Shown in pieces: positions 59,560 to 64,000 of a DNA stretch of 64,000 nucleotides. Positions within the stretch are counted from its first letter, which is position 1. Every line of letters starts with the position of its first letter. The DNA comes from Allobosea sp. Lineage in GTDB: Bacteria > Pseudomonadota > Alphaproteobacteria > Rhizobiales > Beijerinckiaceae. Location of the stretch: contig NZ_JAFKFX010000028.1 in assembly GCF_017308075.1 (NCBI RefSeq), positions 124,001 through 188,000 of the forward strand, in the 5' to 3' direction. The notes below the pieces were generated by a model. It saw only the letters and a list, made by a program, of their open reading frames with translations, did no database searches and had not been told where the DNA came from. The position numbers and the translations under genes were made by a program.

Positions 59560-62018
59560 CCGTTTTCTCTTCCGGTTTCGGCCGGTGCCGGTTCATCTGC
59601 GGGAGGCCGGCCGAGCGTGGCGCCCCATGCGTGATCGACGCCGGAGACCGCGGCGGCGGCCGCGAGATAGCGCGCGAGCGTATCGCTGGTTCCGGCGCGC
59701 AGTCGTCGATAGGCCGCTCCGAAACCGGGATCTCCGGGATCCGCCAGGGCCTTGGCGGCGAAGGGCGTGCCCGCGAAGGCGGCATCGGCCTCTCGCAGGG
59801 CGAGGTCGGCCAGGAGCAGCCGGCCATAGCCGCCCAGGATCCGGCGCAGCGCCGCCATGTGGGGGGCGGTGGCGTCATCCGGGCCCAGGACCCGGCCGAT
59901 CTGTGCCTGGATCGCTGCCAGTGCCGGAGCCAGGCTCTCCACCGCATCAACGGTTTCGACGAAGCCCTGAGACGTCGACGCCAGTCGCGAAGCGCCGCGC
60001 AACGGATCGCTGCCGCGATCATTGCGGGCGGCCAGGCCTCCCAGCCCCGCGATGGCCTCCCAGCTGGTGACGAGTTCGCCCGCCGCCCGTTTCTGTGCGG
60101 CTTCGCGGCGAAGCCCTGCGAAATAGGCGTGCAGCAGCATGATCTCGCCTGGCGTGAGCTCACCCAGCCGCTTGGCGACTTCGTCCAGCAGCGCCGACGG
60201 CTGGCCTGCCTGTGCGCCGGAAGCGACGAGCTCGCTGCGCTGTCGCGCCACCTCCTCGAGCGCCGGCGTGGTCGGCGGCCGGCGCTGCATCGTGCGTCGC
60301 AATTCGAGCAGCAGGCCGTCGAGATTGCTCAGCGGGCGCAGGCCGCGGCGCTTGCGAGCCTCGGAGAGCGTCTGCTCCACCTCGGCGACCACGTCGGTAT
60401 CCAGCCAGCTCTGATGCGCGCAGGCCGCGATGTCGTGCAGAAGGCGCATCGCCCGGCGGTCCTGCCCGGCCAGCGTCATCGCCTCGCGGCTCAGGAGATG
60501 CGGCAAGGCCGGGTCCTCGTACCAGCCGAGCAGGCGTTCGGTTTCCGCCGCGGGATGTCCGGGGCCGGGGCTGGGCAGGAGCAGGCGCACCGTGCAGGCG
60601 CGCGCCGCGACCTTCGGTTGCGCCACCGCCCAGAGCAGCATGGCGGTCTGCTCTGCGAGCGCGCGCTCGCCGAGCTCGTCGGCTCGCGACGGATCGAGGC
60701 CCGTCAAGGCGGCCGCCGCACCCAGCAGATTTTCGGTGGCCCCTGGCGCCTTGGCGCGCGCGTCGATCCGGGCGAAGGGGCCGGCCTCGGCCTGCAAGGG
60801 AGTGCGCGCCGCCGCGAGCTCGGCCAGAAGCGCGCTCAGGCGGGCGGGGCGCGCCGCCGTTTCCTGCCAGAGCCCCTCGGCCGCCCGGCCGGCGGCCAGG
60901 GCGAGATCGTCGCGCAGCGGTGCAGCCGCGCCGGGCGTCGCCACGACAAGCGCCTGCCCGGTGCCGCCGCCGAGCGCGAGGCCTGTCGAGACCGAGGCGG
61001 CGTAGCTTTCGCGATGTGCGACGGCGCCGAACTCGCCGTCCTGCCAGCGGATCGTCATCGGGGCGCCGCTCGCCGCCTCGCCCGCGCCGGTCCAGACGAG
61101 CTGCCGGCGCGGCTCGGCGAAGATCAGAACCTCGTCCTCTTCGAGCCAGTCGGTCAGGATCAGCCGGCAGCGTCCGTCGGTCTCGTCGTTCGGGCGCAGC
61201 AGGCGAAAGCCGCGGCGCAGCGCCGCGACGCGCCCGAGGCCGGTCGCGTCGGCATCGCGCAGATCGGCGGGAGCGACGCCAAGCGCGTCGAGTTCCTCCT
61301 CGACGGCGAGCCGCAGCTCCTGGTCGAGCTGCGCCAGGGCCCGACGAGCCTGCCGCATCGCGGCCGGCAGATGCGCGACCAGAATGCCGGCTTGGCTGCC
61401 TGCGCCGGCGAAGTCGAGTGTCAGCCCGCTATCGCGGCTTGCGTCGACGCGCGTCAGCGTCGCCTGCTCGTCGGCCGGGTGCATGAAAGGGCCTGCGAGC
61501 AGGCGCAAGGCGCCAGAACCGGTTTCCGCGAGCTGGTTCAAGCCGCTGGCGATCAGAGACGGCGGAACCGAAGCGGGGCGCTCGGCGAGCGCGAGGCGCT
61601 CGAGCGACAAGCTTCCTGCCGCGTCGCCGGCATGCGCCCGCAGCAGCGAGATGCCGGCGCCGGCCGGATCGGCCTGGTTCGGTGTCAGGCGCTCGTCGAG
61701 TTGTATCGCGACGGAGCGGCTCTGGCCGTCGCCGGCGATGGTGACGGCATGAAGGACGCGGCAGCCGGGTGGCAGCGAGCCATGCAGCGGCGCGTCCTCG
61801 TCATCGCCCGCGGCGATCAGCGTGACGCGGCCACCGGCTTCTTCGGCCGCGAGGAAGCGGGCTCGGGCGCCTTCGTTCCAGATTGCGGCGACATGGCGCG
61901 AGCCGTCCCAGATGATGGCGACGGGCGCCACGGAAAGATGCACGGGGGCTGGCTCCGGATGGACTGGCGCGGGAGGATGTCGGTGGCGGACCTTGCGCGA
62001 TGGTCCGTCGTCTTGCAA
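59556..62018 (-). CDS. Unrecognised 820-residue partner of the actin-fold ATPase
   Basis: 820 residues with no signal peptide, no clear membrane helix and no P-loop. The N-terminal 300 residues alternate beta strands (PVAIIWDGSRHVAAIWNEGA, RVLHAVTIAGDGQSRSVAIQ); the remainder is mainly helical (ARLSALLAELAAARTPLQAE, EIMLLHAYFAGLRREAAQKR). The SrfC name often seen next to SrfB does not fit because SrfC carries a GTP-binding P-loop. The stop overlaps the start of the ATPase gene, so the two are coupled and probably form a complex. Confidence 0.8.
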   Translation of the reverse strand: MQDDGPSRKVRHRHPPAPVHPEPAPVHLSVAPVAIIWDGSRHVAAIWNEGARARFLAAEEAGGRVTLIAAGDDEDAPLHGSLPPGCRVLHAVTIAGDGQSRSVAIQLDERLTPNQADPAGAGISLLRAHAGDAAGSLSLERLALAERPASVPPSLIASGLNQLAETGSGALRLLAGPFMHPADEQATLTRVDASRDSGLTLDFAGAGSQAGILVAHLPAAMRQARRALAQLDQELRLAVEEELDALGVAPADLRDADATGLGRVAALRRGFRLLRPNDETDGRCRLILTDWLEEDEVLIFAEPRRQLVWTGAGEAASGAPMTIRWQDGEFGAVAHRESYAASVSTGLALGGGTGQALVVATPGAAAPLRDDLALAAGRAAEGLWQETAARPARLSALLAELAAARTPLQAEAGPFARIDARAKAPGATENLLGAAAALTGLDPSRADELGERALAEQTAMLLWAVAQPKVAARACTVRLLLPSPGPGHPAAETERLLGWYEDPALPHLLSREAMTLAGQDRRAMRLLHDIAACAHQSWLDTDVVAEVEQTLSEARKRRGLRPLSNLDGLLLELRRTMQRRPPTTPALEEVARQRSELVASGAQAGQPSALLDEVAKRLGELTPGEIMLLHAYFAGLRREAAQKRAAGELVTSWEAIAGLGGLAARNDRGSDPLRGASRLASTSQGFVETVDAVESLAPALAAIQAQIGRVLGPDDATAPHMAALRRILGGYGRLLLADLALREADAAFAGTPFAAKALADPGDPGFGAAYRRLRAGTSDTLARYLAAAAAVSGVDHAWGATLGRPPADEPAPAETGRENG

Positions 62019-62200
62019 GACGTTGGGGCATGGCTGGCGGCGAAGCTTCCGTATTGCTGGCGGAAGCTGTCGCTTGCGAGGTCTAGTGGTCCCGCCCTAA
62101 TCTTGCCGAGATGGGCGCGCGACTTTGCGGGACGTGCTTGCCTTGTCCTGCTCGTTCGAGCCGGACATGTCGATAAGCGAACAGAGCGGAGAGCGGTTTC

Positions 62201-62791
62201 ATGGCGGCAGAGCCGGTTTGTTTCGCGGCCTTGCCCGCCGCCTTGCCCGCGCAATGGGGCGTTTCGGCCACCGACGCGCCGACGGGCGACGAAGTCGTGC
62301 GGCGTCGCCTCATCCTGACCGGCCTCGCCGAGACCGCTCGTGAGGAGGAGACGCAGGCGAGCTTCCTGGCGCCGCGCCTGCTGCCGCGCCTGTTCCGTGA
62401 GCCGGTCCAGGCCGGGGCGGAGGCGCGGGCAGCGCTGGCTGGCGCTGAGCGGCTGGTGATCCTGCTGCCGATCGGTCGCTATGACGATGGTGTCTGGGCG
62501 CCGATCATCGAGCGCATCCTGCTCGAAACCGCGGAAGGCATGGCGCGACCGCGTGAGACGATCCTGGCCTGGAGCGGGATCGAGCCTTTCCTGGCGCCGT
62601 TCGGCCGGCGCGCCCAGGAGATCTGGAGCGATCCGCGCCTGGTGGAGACCCTGCTGGGCGTGTTCGAGCGCTCCGCCCGTTCGCTGGCCGCCGTCCTGCG
62701 CGAGTCCGGTGCCGGGCTTCGGCGCGGTCTGATCCGGTTCGAGCCAGGCTCGGGCGAGGCGCCGGCGCGGGTCGCGCTGGCGCTTGCCTGA
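62201..62791 (+). CDS. Unrecognised 196-residue protein
   Basis: 196 residues, cytosolic and mostly helical (ADETAREEETQASF-like region, RLVILLPIGRYDDGVWAPII, RLVETLLGVFERSARSLAAV). I recognise no family. GGAGAG lies before the ATG. The gene is divergent from the 820-residue partner gene, with a 182-base gap that must hold both promoters, and it converges with the next gene, whose stop is eight bases away. Position suggests it belongs to the same system. The 182-base gap shows no further gene. Confidence 0.7.
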   Translation: MAAEPVCFAALPAALPAQWGVSATDAPTGDEVVRRRLILTGLAETAREEETQASFLAPRLLPRLFREPVQAGAEARAALAGAERLVILLPIGRYDDGVWAPIIERILLETAEGMARPRETILAWSGIEPFLAPFGRRAQEIWSDPRLVETLLGVFERSARSLAAVLRESGAGLRRGLIRFEPGSGEAPARVALALA

Positions 62792-62799
62792 GCCGTTGG

Positions 62800-64000
62800 C
62801 TACTTCCAGACGAGGGCGTTGGCGAGATCGCGGCGGCCGCATTCGAGCGACATGGCGTTGACGGCGGCACGGTAGCCCTGCAGCGAATAGACCACATGGG
62901 CCGGCCGGCCATCGGGCGTGGTGCCGGTGAGTTCGAGGGTCGTGCCTTTATTGTAGCCGGCGACCGCGTCCATATCGAGGATCGGCTGGCCGTTCGAGCC
63001 TTCCTTCATCGGGCGGATGAAGTTGCCGGGCGCGCTGGCGTTGAGCGGGCGGACCTCGCCGCCTTCGGTGACCGAGGCCTCGATCGGCGCGCCGGTGCGG
63101 TAATAGCGCTTGTCGTCGAGCAGGTGCTGGATCGCGCCGCTGCCCTCGCTCTCGGCCGAGAGCAGGATGAAGGGCGCCTGCTCGCGCCAGTTCAGCGGCC
63201 CGGCCTCGGTGGCGGCGGTATAGGCATAGCAGGTCCGCTTGCCGGTCGCCGGATTCTCGACGACGCTGGCATACCAGTTCTGGAACCGGCGGATCAGGCG
63301 GCCGGGTGCTTCCGGCATCAGCATGTCGCTGGTGTCGACCGCGCGGGCCCGCAATTGATATTCCTGCCGGGTCGGGCCGGTATTGGCGACGCGGATGGTG
63401 TACTGGCCCGGGCCGAGCCGGTAGCGGCGCAGGTTCGGCCGGCTGGGATTGGCGATGTGGATCGTCCGCAGCGGGGGATGGCCCGGCGCGAAGACCTCGA
63501 CCAGCAGCTTGCCGGGACCGCGCAGGCTCGGCAGCGGGATGTCGACCTCGACATAGGATTCGCGGGCGATCGAGAAGGCGTATTGCTGCAGGCCGCGTCC
63601 GCCTTCGACCCGGCCGTCGATCCGCAGCGGCGCCTCGCCCAGGCGCGGGGCCGAGACTGCGGCCTGGCTGCGCGAGGAGCCGAGCGCCGCCCAATGCGTT
63701 GCCGTCGGCAGATCGTCGAAGGCGACGAGGCCACCGCTGAACACCGGTGTCGTATCCTTGCGGTTGGCGCTGACGGAGATGCGGTAGCCATTGTGCCGTT
63801 GCTCGACCGAGACTGAGGCGCTCCAGCGCCTGCCTTCTTCCGAGGACGGGTCGTGCAGCATCGCGAAGGAGACCTGCCGGGGCGCCCGGATGCGCGACTT
63901 TTTCTCCTCGTCGGCCTGTTTGCTCAAGGCTCGGCGCATGCGGTCGGAGAAGAATTCGAGCCAACCGGGATTGACCGGCGCGCCGTTCAGCATGTGCGCG
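62800..64000 (-). CDS. Protein with IalB-like C-terminal domain (5' end at or beyond window edge)
   Basis: At least 397 residues are visible. The frame stays open to the window edge; the ATG at 63991-63993 may be internal because the sequence after it (FFSDRMRRALSKQADEEKKS) does not look like a natural N-terminus. The middle is beta-rich (EVDIPLPSLRGPGKLLVEVF, PGQYTIRVANTGPTRQEYQL), like a pre-peptidase or jelly-roll domain. The C-terminal part (RTCYAYTAATEAG, PFILLSAESEG, YSLQGYRAAVNAMSLECGR) resembles the invasion-associated locus B domain found in exported alphaproteobacterial proteins. Export cannot be judged without the true start. Confidence 0.72.
   Translation of the reverse strand, partial: AHMLNGAPVNPGWLEFFSDRMRRALSKQADEEKKSRIRAPRQVSFAMLHDPSSEEGRRWSASVSVEQRHNGYRISVSANRKDTTPVFSGGLVAFDDLPTATHWAALGSSRSQAAVSAPRLGEAPLRIDGRVEGGRGLQQYAFSIARESYVEVDIPLPSLRGPGKLLVEVFAPGHPPLRTIHIANPSRPNLRRYRLGPGQYTIRVANTGPTRQEYQLRARAVDTSDMLMPEAPGRLIRRFQNWYASVVENPATGKRTCYAYTAATEAGPLNWREQAPFILLSAESEGSGAIQHLLDDKRYYRTGAPIEASVTEGGEVRPLNASAPGNFIRPMKEGSNGQPILDMDAVAGYNKGTTLELTGTTPDGRPAHVVYSLQGYRAAVNAMSLECGRRDLANALVWK

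Noticed and set aside
55972-59634. Open frame of about 1220 codons on the plus strand
   Set aside because: It is antisense to the actin-fold ATPase gene. The translation is a low-complexity Arg/Gly/Ala mix with no motif and no ribosome-binding site, as expected of the complementary frame of a GC-rich gene.
59556-62018. Naming the 820-residue protein SrfC because it is next to a SrfB-like protein
   Set aside because: SrfC proteins carry an N-terminal GTP-binding P-loop. None is visible here, so the name would rest on position alone.
59631-62318. Open frame of about 895 codons on the plus strand
   Set aside because: It is antisense to the 820-residue gene and partly overlaps the 196-residue gene in another frame. 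Composition is Arg/Gly-rich without folds or motifs, and the minus-strand frame is coupled to the ATPase gene.

Overview
The window is GC-rich, densely packed DNA from an alphaproteobacterium, most likely of the Hyphomicrobiales (a Bosea- or Methylobacterium-like organism; genus inferred, not proven). The reasons are the aerobic CobG-type cobalamin pathway with cbtBA and DUF1636, HWE-family and FixJ-type signalling proteins, and several families of dispersed palindromic repeats typical of that order. I see no rRNA, tRNA, insertion sequence, integrase or CRISPR array.

Layout. 1-3.7 kb: an exported GlcG/HbpS-family protein (cut by the window edge) beside a FixJ-type response regulator and sensor kinase, then a PAS-HWE kinase. 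3.8-6.5 kb: a DeoR/GlpR repressor and glpD. 6.5-8.3 kb: a VOC protein, a MarR regulator and a divergent DUF899 protein around a perfect palindrome. 8.5-13.7 kb: an AidB-type acyl-CoA dehydrogenase and a 4-hydroxybutyryl-CoA-dehydratase homologue that has lost two of its three cluster cysteines, divergent from a TetR / isochorismatase / 2-hydroxychromene-2-carboxylate isomerase operon. 13.8-15.2 kb: a Tat-exported beta-propeller coupled to a small cytochrome c. 15.2-20 kb: a five-gene branched-chain amino-acid-type ABC transporter. 20-21.7 kb: an unexplained, strongly structured non-coding stretch, then the two subunits of a 3-oxoacid CoA-transferase.

21.8-40 kb is a large cobalamin locus. An adenosylcobalamin riboswitch at about 36.6 kb faces left and heads cbtB-cbtA-DUF1636-cobW-cobN-cobG-cobH-cobI-cobJ-(cobK inverted)-cobL-cobE-cobM-cobB-bluB. 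cobP (cobU), cobO and cobC run rightwards, with cobD (cbiB) inverted. Cobalt uptake, corrin-ring methylation and contraction, cobalt insertion, adenosylation, aminopropanol-arm and nucleotide-loop steps are represented. cobA, cobF, cobQ, cobS, cobT and cobV are not in the window. Both inverted genes share a four-base CATG with their divergent neighbour, so the two start codons overlap. cobN carries three different dispersed palindromic repeats inserted in frame.

40-42 kb holds a D-2-hydroxyacid dehydrogenase and a MarR regulator. 41.9-64 kb is the most unusual part: two converging arms of genes that look like one envelope-associated apparatus. The left arm encodes an OmpA-type peptidoglycan-binding protein, other exported proteins, two unrecognised cytosolic proteins and a single-pass membrane protein. 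The right arm encodes an atypical SEDS (FtsW/RodA-type) glycosyltransferase translationally coupled to a class-B-PBP-like transpeptidase, a third coupled protein, a 1179-residue actin/Hsp70-fold ATPase with a long novel N-terminal part (SrfB-like), a coupled 820-residue partner, and a protein with an IalB-like C-terminus at the right edge. I propose this as a candidate undescribed system in which an actin-fold ATPase is tied to a private peptidoglycan synthase pair.
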